DNA of 64,000 nucleotides, taken from Capsicum annuum. Lineage: Eukaryota > Streptophyta > Magnoliopsida > Solanales > Solanaceae. Below, in pieces: positions 1 through 12,027 of this stretch. The position numbers and the translations under genes were made by a program. Numbering within the stretch: the first letter of the stretch is position 1; each line of letters starts with the position of its first letter. The notes beneath the pieces are model-generated. The model ran no database searches and was not told the origin of the DNA. It saw nothing but the letters and a program-made list of their open reading frames with translations. Location of the stretch: the NCBI RefSeq assembly GCF_002878395.1, contig NC_061117.1:222398295-222462294 (forward strand). The letters are read 5' to 3'.

Positions 1-2146
1 ATGACCTCTTTTCCTTGGTACATCACCGTGGTTTTGTTGTAGTTCCATGGGATGGTTTTCAAGCTTGTCACTGGGAGCTGTGCTGCGTGTCTTATGACAA
101 TTGGTTCTGTTATCTTTCTCATGTTGTTGCGCTGTTGGTCGAACCATGCGGGACCACTCGAAACATATAGTTTTGGCCCATCTTGTGCTATTCCCTTTAG
201 CTTTGCAGGAACATACAATACCATCTTTTCTGAATCTTGGGGTTTTATAATGGAACTCGCTCCTTTCACGATCAGTGGTTCTCTTTGCATATACTTCAGT
301 GCTTCACTCGGGTTCTCCTTCGAGGTACCTATTTTCATCATTGCTTGGCTTGTTGGCCTGTAATCTCTATCGTTAAAAATCATCCCCACGACGTGTGTTT
401 TACTGTGATTAGGAAGTGGATTGTCGGTGACATTCGGTGCTTCTTCTTTTTGTATTACGATTGCCTTGCTTTCGATTAACTTTTCAATGGCTCTCTTCAG
501 ATTTCAACAATTTTCGGTACTGTGACCTTGGACGTTTGAATGGTACTCACACCTTGCATTAGGATCAAACCAACTTGCATTCGGATCCACTTTGAAAGGC
601 AAAACAGGTTCAATCCATCCTAATTTGACCAATCTCCGCAACAGGCTCGTATACGATTCTCCAATTGGGGTGAAGTTTTCCCTTGGCCTCTGTTCTCTTG
701 TATAGTCTGCCTGAACATACGGATTACGAGGGGCTTGTAAATTTGGCTGCCGTGGACGAAAACCTTGTAGCGCAAGTGCCCGCCATTGTGGACGCTAAAG
801 AGGTCGGGCATACGCTTGAGCATTAAGAACAGTAGGTTGAGGTGTATAATAATGTTGAGGAGGGCTGGGTTGTCCCTTTTGGACGTGAACATAAGGGGAG
901 TTCCGTCCCCTTTGGGCATTGTCCGGTCCTGATGCCATCATAGATCCTTCCTCCTTCTTTTTCCGATTTCCGAAACTACTAGATCCACTTGAATGACGTG
1001 TGTAGTGGCCCTGAGGGCGGTTTGGCTCATGATTTTTCCTGATTTGATGCCATTCTTCACCATTTCCCCAATTTTTATTACTTCGGCGAAAGGTTTACCA
1101 ATCGCGGCTAGTAAATGATGAAAATAATCGGACTCTTGAGTTTGGAGAAAAACATCAATCAATTCCTGGTCCTTCAGTGGCGGTTTGACTCTAGATGCCT
1201 GTTCTTTCCATTTTATGGCAAACTCTCGAAAACTTTTAGTTGGTTTTTTCTTCATATTAGCGAGAGAAGTGCGGTCAGGGATAATATCGAGATTATATTG
1301 AAATTGTTGTACAAAATCTTAAGCCATATCATCCCAAACGTGCCAATGGGAGATGTCTTGATCGATAAACCATTCGAAGGCTATTCCCGTCAGACTTTCT
1401 CCGAAATAGGCCATAAGCAGCTCCTCTTTCCCTCCTGCTCCTCTAAGTTGATTGCAATACCTTTTTAAGTGGGCCACTGGGTCACCATGACCACTATATT
1501 TGTCGAATTTTGGGGTCTTGAACCCTATTGGCCAATGAACATTAGGGAACATACACAGGTCTTTGAAAGAGATGCTTTTGTGTCCTCCCGATCCTTGTAT
1601 GTTTCTCATACTCTGCTCCAGACTCCTCACTTTTCTAGCTATCTCTTCTCGTTCTTCATTCATAATAGCCTTCTCAATCATGATATGAGACTCAGGCTGA
1701 TGAGTGGGCTGATATGAATTTATGGGTTTGAATGCCAATTCAGAAGGATAGACTTGATCATGATTTAGCTCATTGATAGGCTTCTGTATCATTGATGGAG
1801 GATTTATATTAGTTGTCACGGCCGGAATAAAAAGCGGATTGTTCGTGAATGATGGATTTGCAGGACGCATGGTGGATGTGCCAGGACCGCTAGACACATT
1901 AGCGCATGGACCAAATCCAGGCGGATAAAGTGGATCGTTGACTTGGGCTTGAGTAGAACTGGGATGATTTGCATCTGAAATGCCAGGAATCGAGGAAGAC
2001 GGGGCTTGTCCATTCACCCAGGCTTGATACATTTCTGCAATTTGTTGCTTCAATAACCTATTCTCCTCCAAAGATGCGAACTCTCATGGAACTAACTGAT
2101 CTCGACCTTCTTCATTGTCAGATTCTGTTCCATCTTTTCGAGTCAT
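1..2146 (-). pseudogene. broken gag (start of gag-pro) of the minus-strand element
   Basis: The ATG at 2146-2144 opens a frame homologous to the plus-strand gag at 52979. Shared blocks include KDLCMFPN, KFDKYSGHGDPVAHL, GGKEELLMAYFGESL and a capsid-like segment ending at WDDMA. Further on, a short Cys/His segment (CEYHSNVQGHSTENC) precedes NLKRA. The reading frame is broken by TGA at 2086-2084, TAA at 1321-1319 inside the conserved WDDMA/DFVQQF segment, a one-base deletion near 988 relative to the plus-strand copy, TAG at 797-795 and TGA at 506-504, where a tryptophan is expected. The frame runs off the left edge in the linker ahead of the protease (PWNYNKTTVMYQGKEV). It would have encoded the structural protein that packages element RNA. 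Confidence 0.85.
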
Positions 2147-2754
2147 CTTCCTTTTTCCTTTATACCTTGTGTTGTACGGGTGAGAGGCCAGCTTAACCAT
2201 AACCAACCACCTTATTCTCTCTCTCTCTCTCTCTTATGAAACAGAAACAACTATGTTAGGATTTAGAGCTTTTAAAAATATTGATATATTCATAACTAAC
2301 TCAAATGTCATGCACCTAAGTAATTTCCTTCCTGAAATGGACTTAGGAAAACCCTCTTGTTTCATCCCGGCTTTGGTGAATTAATTTTTTTTCCTCATTA
2401 TTTAACGCCAGCATCTTAAAATTGTTACTTGAAACTTGAAAAAATATTTGATCGCACCCGCAGAGGGTTGCCTACGTATCATGCTTTACATGAATCAGAT
2501 CATCACGTAGTTCATGGATATAGTAAACATATGTATATATTCAGAAATAAAGAGAATAAAAACTTGAGACAAATGCAAAATTTTTCATACATTTCCAACT
2601 GTTCTTAAAACAAAGCTTTAATGAAAGGAAACTAAAATTATCTAAAACTGGAACAGACTCGAAATAATACTAAAAACCTATAAAGAAACTAACTCTAAGA
2701 AAATAAGGTCTTTAATAATTATCATCAAGATGCCTTCCAAAGATGTCTTGCAAC
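2147..2754 (-). other. ORF1-gag spacer of the retroelement
   Basis: Non-coding spacer between ORF1 and gag. It holds a short (TC)n run at about 2217-2234 and, at about 2451-2515, one copy of a motif (GATACGTAGGCAACC on the element strand) that recurs three times in the plus-strand element. No host gene is visible. Confidence 0.6.
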
Positions 2755-4715
2755 TTAATCTTCCCTAACACTTGAGTAGATCCTGGATAATGCTTTTGGC
2801 AGATGCGGAGCGAGAGAACGTGCCTGACGGCCCAGATTTTCATCACCTCGGTGAAGATACTTAGCATAAACAATAATCAAGGTTTCACTGAGCTGAAGTA
2901 CTTCTTCCCTGGCCTCGATCATACTCTTATGGCAGTTTTGCACCCAATGATGCGTAGTGCGGACGGTATGCTTTAGGTCTCCTTCTTGTTCATGAAGGTC
3001 ATCGATCTGATGGTGAAGCGCCTGTCGTTCGGTCATCCACTGGATTTTCTCAACTTCAACTTCCTTCTGAAAAGTCGTGAAGCGTCTCGCTATTTCTCTT
3101 TCCCATTCCATGGAAGCTTTTAGCTGAGCCCAAAGCTTTGACTGTGTACTTGTCAGCAAGGCCTTCTCTTTCTCAAAATCACTCGATTGCTGCTCCATGG
3201 CACCGGTGGCAATATCCAGGTCTTCTTGTAGGGCATGCATGGCAACACGGTTCTCTCTCTCAATCTCCTTACGAGCCGACCTAATTTTGGCCTCAAATCT
3301 CGCCTCATGGTGAACCAATTCTTCTCTAGCCCTTTCCAAATTATTATTTAAGACGTGCAGAGTAGACTGATAGTTCTCTTCTAAGTAGACTGATAGTTCT
3401 CTTCTACCTCTCATCGAGCCTGCTTAATTCTGACTTCGATCTCCGCTTCTCGATCCATTGGCTCTCTGGCTGACCTTTCTGGCATAGCTTTAGGAGGAGA
3501 CTGGTCATGAAACCATGACAGATACCAATAGTCTACCTCGCCCTTGTCGCGGTCTTCCACCATGTGATCGAAACCTGAAAGTACACATCCTCCCCAAATC
3601 TTAAGTATCTTAGTCTTCCTTAAAGAGATGTCAGGGAGGAATTCGTACATGAACTCTTTCATATCCTCGACTGGCGGTATATGCTGACGTCGACCGAATT
3701 GTCGCATGACTCTTAGTGGCACGTAGGGCTGAACACCTCGGAGACCCATTAGAACGATGAAGGGTCGGAAAGTAGACATATATATCACCTCTTTTGAGGG
3801 GAACCAATGATAATTCCACACTATCTTGTCCGCCGTTAACCCCTCCAAGTACTCCTTCCAAGCTCCTATTCCTTCTGGAAAGTTTTGGTCCTCCATCCTC
3901 TTCTCATGGCCATTGATATAATCATTCCATTCGACTCGAAAATCCACAACAAATTGATGATATCGAACATGCTCGAGCATCCATAACTGCAATAGAATGT
4001 TACATCCTTCAAAATAGTCCGCTCCTTTTTTGCACATCGTCAGGGCCCGATAAATGTCTGCCAAAATCATGGGCACGAGGGTGACCTTAGGATTCTTCTC
4101 AAAAGCGGTAATAAACGCAGCCAGATTGGTGCTGATTTTTCCTCCTCTCTTTGGAAATACCATGATTCCCAAAAAAGCCACTATGAATGCTTCAAAACTG
4201 TGCTTTTTCCAGGTTTGGTAGCACCTCCCATTGTTAAGTTCTGATCTAAACAACTCGAATCTCCTTTCCTGACTATATCTTTCGTACAAAAATTCTAGAC
4301 GAACCCATTCATTTTCTAGGCAGCCTCCTATGTTCTTCTCTTTTATGTGCAATAGCTCGAAAAATCTTTCGGAAGTGACATGCTTCGGTATCATGGGTTC
4401 TCCTCGGTGAAGGTTCTTTCCCTTTCCAATAAATGCTCCTATTTCCTCCAGTGTGGGAGTGAGCTCAAAGTCGGAGAATTGGAATACGTTGTTTGAAGGA
4501 TCCCAAAACTGTACCAAAGATTCTATCACGTCTCTTCGTGGTTCAACACTCAACAGACTCCTTAAAAATCTCAAGTGTTTATATACTTCTCCCTGTTCAT
4601 AGTCAGTCATATTGTTATACCATATCCGCAATAGCTTTGGAACTTTATCCAACACCATGAAATGGGGTACTTCATCATCTCTCGGCCTCTTGTCACTCCT
4701 TCCGACTGAGTTCAT
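2755..4715 (-). pseudogene. broken ORF1 of an Ogre-like element (DUF7745-like region plus coiled coil)
   Basis: The 434-codon frame from ATG 4715 to the TGA at 3413-3411 encodes a basic, globular-looking protein. Segments such as LRFLRSLLSVEPRRDV, QFWDPSNNVFQFSDFELTPTLEEIGAF and WMLEHVRYHQ resemble the plant DUF7745 / plant-mobile-domain-like proteins often annotated near retroelements. That assignment is from memory and moderate. The next frame (3414-2755, 219 codons) is strongly charged and heptad-like, a probable long coiled coil. The two were probably one protein of about 650 residues. A TGA codon (likely from CGA) ends the first part, and an exact 23-bp tandem duplication (3361-3383 and 3384-3406) then shifts the frame. 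Its position between LTR and gag fits ORF1 of Ogre/Tat elements, whose function is unknown. No counterpart is visible in the plus-strand element. Confidence 0.75.
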
Positions 4716-5773
4716 ATTGCCCTATAGGATAATGATGGCAAATAAGAATTCTATTTTAAACATCCTAAAGTAAGATAAAAATAATTTTCGAAAGAAGTTG
4801 ACGGAACGACATGGAAAAAGATTTCAAAACGCATAAAAAAACAATAACTGACAAAACGGGAAGTATCCAAGTCTTCTAAAACATGCTAGAGTAGAGACAA
4901 AATTTGATGACGTTTGAACCAGACATATCAGAAATAATTAAATTATTAAAACAAAATAGTGGACCAAATTATTTAACAAAATTTTAATTGTGTTTGACAA
5001 AAATGGGCTCTATGTATTCCTAAGAAAGATTTTAAAACCAAAGAAAATGGACATAACGAGACCACGACGTTAAAACCACTTAATCTTTTCAGAAAAGTTC
5101 CAGGTAAAAATATTATATATTTTCCAAAATAAACCCTTAAAAATTTTTATTTAACCCCTTTTTTTTTAAATCAATTAATTCACTTAAAAGCCGGTCCACA
5201 TTCGATATGGCATTTCCTATAATGCAACAAGTAGCACATAAAATGTACATGATGGTATCAAAAGGTGACACCTGACCTAGACGGACCCGGCCCCAGGGTC
5301 GAGCCCCACTAAGTCAAAAATACACGTGATACAAATAAAACGCAGTCTATTAGGGATAGCCATGTCTAAGTTCCAGTTATGTTAGGTTTAACCTGGTGGA
5401 GTTACGTATCTAGACTGTCAATGAAACGAGCGGACAACTCGAGTCGGCTAGGGACAGCTCTACCGGTAGCAGGGCTTTCCGGCCTCACTGTTGGTCCCTT
5501 CCCATCCTAAATCATGGGTGACTACAGAATCCTTCCCAGGAGCGTTGCCACATCTCTGGTATCTCAAGCTCGGGAGCGTATACCGCATCTCCGAATACAC
5601 AGTATCTTAGAAGACTCAGAGGGGTGTGCGAAAGAAGACAGTTTATAATGCAATTCAAATAATATCAAAGCAGTTGAACATGTAGGCAAATAACACATTT
5701 AGGCCAACAATATACAATATCAAAATTAAATAAAGCCAATTAAGTCAATATAAAAGCTCGAATTCTAGCGATC
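4716..5773 (-). other. untranslated leader of the minus-strand element
   Basis: About 1 kb between the primer site and the ORF1 start. It is GC-richer around 5270-5640 than the flanks and has no long reading frame. This is where packaging and dimerisation signals of such elements would be expected, but none can be identified by eye. Confidence 0.6.
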
Positions 5774-5791
5774 TCCCCAGCAGAGTCGCCA
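5774..5791 (-). other. primer binding site, tRNA-Arg type
   Basis: The minus strand reads TGGCGACTCTGCTGGGGA two bases after the LTR end (GTGTGACA). It matches the complement of the 3' end of plant tRNA-Arg (ACG/TCG type) with one mismatch, as I recall that tRNA. It sets the orientation of the element and the inner LTR edge. Confidence 0.85.
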
Positions 5792-5793
5792 TC

Positions 5794-7656
5794 TGTCACA
5801 CCCCTATTTTTCACCGCATCCGACCCCACTAGGGAGTTGGTTTTAGAGAAAATGGGTTTTTCCAATTAAAGTGACGTTTTGAAAAGGGATTATTTTGTTT
5901 ATAGAGTCGCCACTTGGAATTGAGTTTGGGTGTTCCAAGTCACCTTATTGAATCCCTATTCAAAAGGAAATGACTCTTTATTTTTTTTATTTTTTTGGTC
6001 TGCGACCTAGGAATCCGGATAAGGAATCCTGTTGACCAAGGGGAAGGTGTTAGGCACCCCTCGAGTCCCGTGGTTCTAGCACGGTCGCTTTAATGACTTA
6101 CGTCTGGCTTAAATTAATCTTTTAGATATATAATATTTGTTGGCCCAAAAGTGACTTCTATCCCGCTTTTGAATTCTTTTAAATATATTTTTAATTATAT
6201 TAATGTGTGGCTTGCCGGTAGCAGTACTTTCCGATCATACCACGAATTTTGATATATTTCTCATGCCTTTGTGGCATTTATGGATCGCATCTATTTTCTC
6301 CAAACCTAAATGAGCATTTAAGCAAGCTTTAATTCTATCCTTTTCAATTAAATTCAACTTCGATAAATTTTGTGAAAAATATTTTTTCTTTTCGGATAAT
6401 AGATTTTAAAAGTTGATTTGCAATCTAACTCGCATCTTTTCTTTTACTAGGAGCTCACCACAGTAGGAAATGTCAAATTGTCAAACAAAACTGAACATCG
6501 AAATATATATATATATATATATATAAATACTTACGGGAGAAAGTTATCAAAATATGCAGCTTTTCATATAATTCACACCCCTTATTTCAAAGTACTAAAC
6601 TATTATGATGTACCTTTCCTTGGGGTAAAGTGGTCATGCATTTACAATAAAAAACTACAATAAAAATAAACCAAATCCCATGCAGCATACACAGATATAC
6701 CATTTGAAGATATATAGACAGTAAACTCCAAACCAATAATTATAAGTTAGTATCCACACATCAAAAGCTATTATAAGCAATTATTGGTACTTAAACTAGA
6801 AATATTAATTATTAATTAATGATATAAAAATCTGAACAGCAGAAACGGATAATAAAAAGTTAGACCCATACACAATTTGAACTGCTTCGTAATAATTGAA
6901 TCAAGTCTCATACAATTGTGTTGTGAAACTAAATTACATGGAAAGATCGAGGGTTACCTCTTGCGACACTTTACTTTTTAATAGCTAACGTTCAAAAGCC
7001 ACAAACCATAAATCACGAACAAACCTCAAAGTTTGGGACGTGAGGAATTTTTTGGGTGTTGTTGTAATTGTTGTTGATTTTCTGAAAGTTGTAAGGAGGG
7101 AGTAGTTGTTTTTTTTTTTCCTGTTGTTGCTTTGTCCGTGTTTATATAAAGTGTACGTATATATGTATATGGGTATGTATCGTGTGTTTGTATGGAGGAA
7201 ATGGGGGAGAGGTTGAGTGGAAGTGGGAATTGTGGGATGGTTTGGATAGTTTAGGTCTCTTTTTTCTTTTTATTATTATTATTATTATTATTAATATTTT
7301 AAATAAAATAAAAATGATTAAAATCTATTTAAAACTAATAAGTTAATAACTAGTCTTAAAAATATGATTAAAATAATACTACAATCATTAGATTATTTAT
7401 TAAAAGTTAAAAGAAAAAAATCAATATAATTTAGAAAATTTTCTTTTTCCTAAAATATATAAATAAACAACAAAATAAAAACTTATTTTAAAATGTGACT
7501 CTATTTTTGTAGTTTTCAAAATTTTTAAAACAAACTTTGTTAAATTAAAATAAAATTGAAATATCTAACTTAGACCTAAAAATAAAATACATATATATAT
7601 TAAACACTAAAAATAACGTAAAACATTAGGTTTTGGTCAAAAATTAGGTGTTTACA
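5794..7656 (-). repeat. 5' LTR of the minus-strand element
   Basis: About 1.86 kb, beginning TGTAAACACC and ending GTGTGACA on the minus strand, the TG...CA form, and followed directly by the primer site. Near its 3' end it carries a block (about 6010-6110) that is conserved in the LTRs at 43353, 46929 and 49199; on the plus strand it includes AAGGGGAAGGTGTTAGGCAC. A TATA-like element lies about 510 bases in. The 3' LTR is outside the window, so age cannot be estimated. Confidence 0.8.
7141..7148 (-). promoter_or_regulatory. TATA-like box in the LTR
   Basis: TATATAAA on the minus strand, followed by a sequence rich in CAACAA, like plant 5' leaders. It is a plausible transcription start region for this element, about 510 bases from the LTR start. 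Confidence 0.45.
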
Positions 7657-9474
7657 CTATCTAATTCTAATAGTGATTTAGAGCAATTTTATTAAAAAAT
7701 AATTAATTAAAATAATAAAAATAATGAAATTTTATTAATGATGACAAATAAACATAATATAATAATAATAAAATCTTATTAATGACGACAAATAAACATA
7801 ATATAATAATAATAAAATTGTATTAATAACAAAAATAAAATAAAATAATATAATAATAGTAAAAAAAAGCTATAAAATAATTCATATTATATTAATCTTG
7901 TTCTATACTGTATAAAATAAATTATATATACACATAAATCCCTAAATCCTCTTTCTTTCTTCTTTCTTTTCCTACAAAAAAAAAAAATATTCCCTCTCTC
8001 TTCTTTCAATAAGAAGGTACCAACATCTGTAAACTGGATAATGGACATCAAGAACAGAAGAGAGCGCCGGAGGCAGCCTCTGTTGGCTGACCTGCGCGTC
8101 GATGTTTCACTGGTGTCTTCGAAAAGTGGGTAAAGGAAAGAGGGAATCAGCAGTGGCAGCGCGAAGCTTCGCCGGTGAGATTCCGGCCAGATCTGGGCGG
8201 TAGTGGCGCGGGGGAGAGAAAAGGGGAGCGAGGGTTGATCGACGCGAGGAAGGGGAAGAAAAGACAATGACAGGATCTAGGGGTGCTGGCGTGGCGATTC
8301 CGACAAGAATCAGCCGGAATAAACGCGAAAATGGGTTCGTTTTAATGGGATGATGATTTTCCAGCGACGGGAAGGGAAGAGGGAAAGGGAGTGGTGCGGC
8401 GTTCCGGTGAAGGAAGCGGCGCCGGCGAAATCCGTCTCACCCATGTAACGATTTCCGGCGTGTTTCGCCCCGGAGAGATTCCAACAAATTGCGGGTAATG
8501 GGTGGTTGGTTTTCTTGACGGGACGATGGTTTTGGCGATACATTTCGCTAGACAGATCTATTTTTCTCCCCTGTATGAGGTATGATGATTAGTGTATGTG
8601 CATATTTTGTTACTGTGTGTCAAGATATATGAATGAACTGTGAGGCTAATGAATTTTATATTTGCATCACTAATTATAGGTACAGGCATATATCAATGTA
8701 TATGAATATATTGCTATATCTAATTTTTTTTATTCAATATAATAAACAAATAATATTGCATATCAAATAATAAGGTCATTAACACAAACTTAAACATGTT
8801 TTGCTTTATTATAAAAATCATACAATAAATAACATAAATTCGAACAAGAACCTGTTTATGAAATAAAGCAGAAAAAACTTGAATATCGTCACCGAATTCA
8901 AATTCAAAAACCTGACTTCAATTTCACACTTTGTCAGTTTTTTATCTTTTGAAGTTTTTCTATCTGGATTTTTTCTCTAATGTTTTTTTTGATATCTGAT
9001 TTTTGAAGGATGTCAAAAGTACGTTGTTTTTTCGTCCCCTCTTTAACTACTTTTTGGGGGAAACGGTTACGTTAAAGGGGGAAATAATTAGTCATTATCA
9101 GATAAAGGTAGGGGGGGAAAATAATTTAAAATTTAAAAATTCCTCTTATTATTTTTTTAATTAATTATTATATATATAGAAAATATCAGTAATAATAAAT
9201 AAATAAACTAATAATAATAATTAATTAATTTTATATTTAATAAAGTATAATATTAATTTATAAATAGACAAAAATAAATATAATAAAATAATATTAAAAT
9301 TATTATTTATTTATTAAAATTTATATAAGAAAACATATATATTTTTAATTTATATTATTTAAAATAAAAATAAAAATCAAAATAATATATGGTTAAATAT
9401 TAATATAAATATAAATATTTAATATTGATAGACAAATTAAAATTCAGGTAGAATCAAAAATTACGTGTCTACAC
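7657..9474 (-). repeat. older, interrupted LTR of a related element
   Basis: On the minus strand this starts TGTAGACACGTAATTTTTG, as other LTRs of the lineage do (43903, 46929, 63178). It runs through AT-rich DNA, then a GC-rich transcribed-looking stretch (about 8560-8020) in the relative place where LTR-A has one. It lacks the GTGTGACA end and primer site and stops at the start of the next LTR. The simplest reading is that the 1-7656 element inserted into this LTR. Several hundred codons of open frame in the GC-rich part look like chance. Confidence 0.55.
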
Positions 9475-10445
9475 TATGAAAAATAAATCAAATTCGTTAA
9501 AACTATTTTTTATTTTTAAACTTCAATAAGGTATTTTCTCAATCAAACTAGCATCATTTTAATCGTTAGTTAAATGTCCTTCTACTATATACTAACAACA
9601 TACCCGTTGTTAGTCGCAGACCTATAATTTTTGCTAAAAAGTCAAACGAGTTCAACATCTAAGTACTACATATCATGTACATAGAAATAATTCTAACAGT
9701 GTATAAATAATATAATTTTTCGTCATTGATGGAAGAAAAATAATCGGACCTCGAGGTTGCTGCCGGTAGCATTTGGTTTGCTGACCATGTGTAGTACTCC
9801 CTTCGTTTTGTTTTAGTTGGCCTCTTTCCAAAAATATTTGTTTCAATTTAGTTGTCCCTTTGATGAGAATTTTATTGTGTTCTTCCAATACTACCCTTAA
9901 CATTAAATGATTAAACAAAATGTATTTACTTAAATTTATATTTTCAAAGCATAATTAATACGGAAAAGGTTCAAAAATACCCCTGAACTATCTGAAATAG
10001 CTCAAAAATACCCCTCGTTAGATTTTTGGCTCAAAAATGTCCCTCCGTTAAATATTTGGCTAAAAAATATCCCTCCTTCTAACGAAATTCCACCAAGGAC
10101 GCCACACATTGCACGTGTATAATCCCTTTTTAAAATACTTCAGCCCATAAGCTTAATAGATGGATTAAAAAAAAGGATATTATCGATCAAATTCTGAATT
10201 GCGGTTTAAAATTCCAGCAAATTCAACCCCAAAGAAATAGCATATCCTTCTTGCTATCATAACAGGTGTGATTAGCGAAAATGTTGTGTTATCAATTCTA
10301 TGTTTCTTGATTTTTCAGCGAAGGAAAAAAGGAAAAAGACCTGTATACAAGCGTTACAAAATCATCGTGGATCCCTTTGTCAATTACATCGGATTCAACC
10401 CAAAGGACCAGCGGCTCAGGCTCATCATCATTATCGTCCAATTTG
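9475..10445. other. intergenic, with MITE-like fragments
   Basis: No gene is seen. At about 9797-9900 (ACTCCCTTCGTTTTGTTTTAGTTGG) is one end of a Stowaway-like element. At about 9965-10130 is a fragment with repeated CAAAAATACCCCT-type words, like one end of another MITE family. The rest is AT-rich. Confidence 0.5.
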
Positions 10446-10610
10446 TGCCGACTAGGGTGTGCATCGATCGGTTATATGTTATTGGTTCGGTTCATCGATT
10501 TTCGATTTTTAAATATGTAAATTCAATAACCAACCAATACGATATTTTCTTATCAGTTTTTTATCATTAACGGTTCAGTTTTCGGTTTAACCAATAAGAA
10601 AATACTCATA
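10446..10610. mobile_element. fragment of a hAT-like MITE
   Basis: It begins TAGGGTGTGCATCGATCGGTT and is rich in CGGTT words, like the outer part of the complete element at 11187-12027. Only one terminal end is visible, so the copy is truncated. Confidence 0.5.
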
Positions 10611-10779
10611 AATCAGAAATATTAACAACTAACATAAAAAGATAAAATCTTAGTTACCATCAAAATCCTACGCAATGCATTTTAGTTTACAAGAATGTTC
10701 AGACTTGAATTGAATGTTAGTTCGGAAAAAAAATTGAATCCTAATTGTTGGAAACTACTAAATGCTTCAAGCTTTATAC

Positions 10780-11100
10780 TCGTGATTCCGAGTAAAGGTT
10801 GATATTCGTGCCGAGGTCAGATCCCAAGTTGAAATTAGTTCTCTGAGTTTCGGGTCAAGAGTCAAGTCTTGGATCAAGGTAGGGGAGTTCTGTTGGGAGT
10901 TGGGTCTTGAGTTGGGATTGGGATTTTGGTCTTAAATCTTGGATTGAGAGTTCGAGAGTCGAGTTTTGAGTCAGGAGTCGCGTCCTGGGTGGGGATTCGA
11001 ATTGGGAGTCTAATCAGGGGTTGGGCTCGGGTCTAGGTCAAGGTTGGAATTAGAAGTTTGGTCCTAGGCAGGGTCAAGAGTTGAGTCAATGTTGTCAAAA
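10780..11100. repeat. degenerate GAGTCGGG-type minisatellite
   Basis: The plus strand is G/T-rich and repeats short variants of words such as GAGTTGGGATT, GGGTCAAGAGTC and GAGAGTCGAGTT every 10 to 20 bases, with no fixed period. It has no reading frame of note. It looks like an old, scrambled tandem repeat. Confidence 0.6.
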
Positions 11101-11186
11101 GTTACATTTAAAATTTTTGAAACATAGAGATAAAAGAATTAATTAAATATCAAATCAATCAAATTGAACAAATGATAGGTCACGAT

Positions 11187-11852
11187 TAGGGGTGTTCATG
11201 GATCGGTTTGGGTCGGTTATTGATCAAAATCATAATCAAACCAACTTAATCGGTTTTAAAATTTCTAAAATCAAACCAAACCAAACAAAAAAATAACCGT
11301 CGGTTTGGTTCTTGTCGGTTTAGTTCGGTTTTATTCGGTTTTTTCAGTTTATAACTTTATCTAATGATAAAAGTTGAATTTTTTTTAAAAAAAATATCAA
11401 TCTAACATCTGAGATGTTAACCGAGTGTTGTATCTCAGCCTTGAAATTAAGATGTCAACTAATTGTTATACTTCGGCAAAGCTATGAACAACATCATATG
11501 AACGCTTCTAAAAAAATATTTTAAAACTACATTTAACAGAATGATATGACAAACCCCTCAAAAGGTGAACACATAAACTTCTTGCTCAACAAGATTAAAA
11601 AAAAAAAGTTACAATTAGTGATTGTCTATAGTTAAATGAATCTCAGCTATAAATTTCAATATATAACAAGATATTATTTTCACAATTAATATCATTTGTC
11701 ATTCAAAGTGCGAAATTCATTTAGAATCTCATAAGGTACTATCAACTGGATGAAGACATGACTTAATGTGTTACGACTAAAGTTAAATCATGATTAAAAT
11801 ATAAATATAACAAATATTTATATTGTATTTATGAATAATACATAAATAATTA

Positions 11853-11883
<31 letters not shown>

Positions 11884-12027
11884 GAGTAAAATCAAACCAA
11901 ACCAAATTATTATCGTTTTTTTTAAATTTAAAACTAAACCAATCCTAACCAAATATCGATTTTTTTTAATCGATTTGGTTTGGATCGCGGTTTGATTTGG
12001 TTAAAAACCAAATCATGAACACCCCTA
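11187..12027. mobile_element. hAT-like MITE, 841 bp
   Basis: The left end TAGGGGTGTTCATGGATCGG and the right end ATCATGAACACCCCTA are inverted repeats that extend inward as CGGTTTGG/CCAAACCG-rich arms. The flanks GTCACGAT (11179-11186) and GTAACGAT (12028-12035) match at 7 of 8 positions, an 8-bp target duplication typical of hAT elements. The interior is AT-rich with no transposase frame, so it is non-autonomous. Confidence 0.75.

Larger units (their letters stand above)
1..7656 (-). mobile_element. Tat/Ogre-like Ty3/gypsy LTR retrotransposon, 5' part
   Basis: Read on the minus strand, the order is 5' LTR (7656-5794), tRNA-Arg type primer site (5791-5774), a leader of about 1 kb, an additional ORF1 (4715-2755), a spacer, and gag continuing past the left edge. 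An ORF upstream of gag and a tRNA-Arg primer are features known from Ogre and related Tat-lineage elements. Its gag matches the gag of the plus-strand element at 52979 closely by eye, so both belong to one lineage. The copy is dead: ORF1 and gag carry nonsense codons, a tandem duplication and a one-base deletion. Pol and the 3' LTR lie outside the window. Confidence 0.85.

Noticed and set aside
620..919. 99-codon minus-strand frame
   Set aside because: It is an out-of-phase frame over gag; the homologous gag reading is in another frame interrupted by stops.
7887..8543. Minus-strand frames of 126 and 77 codons in a GC-rich stretch
   Set aside because: They lie in the transcribed-looking part of an LTR fragment and have no recognisable domain; probably chance frames.
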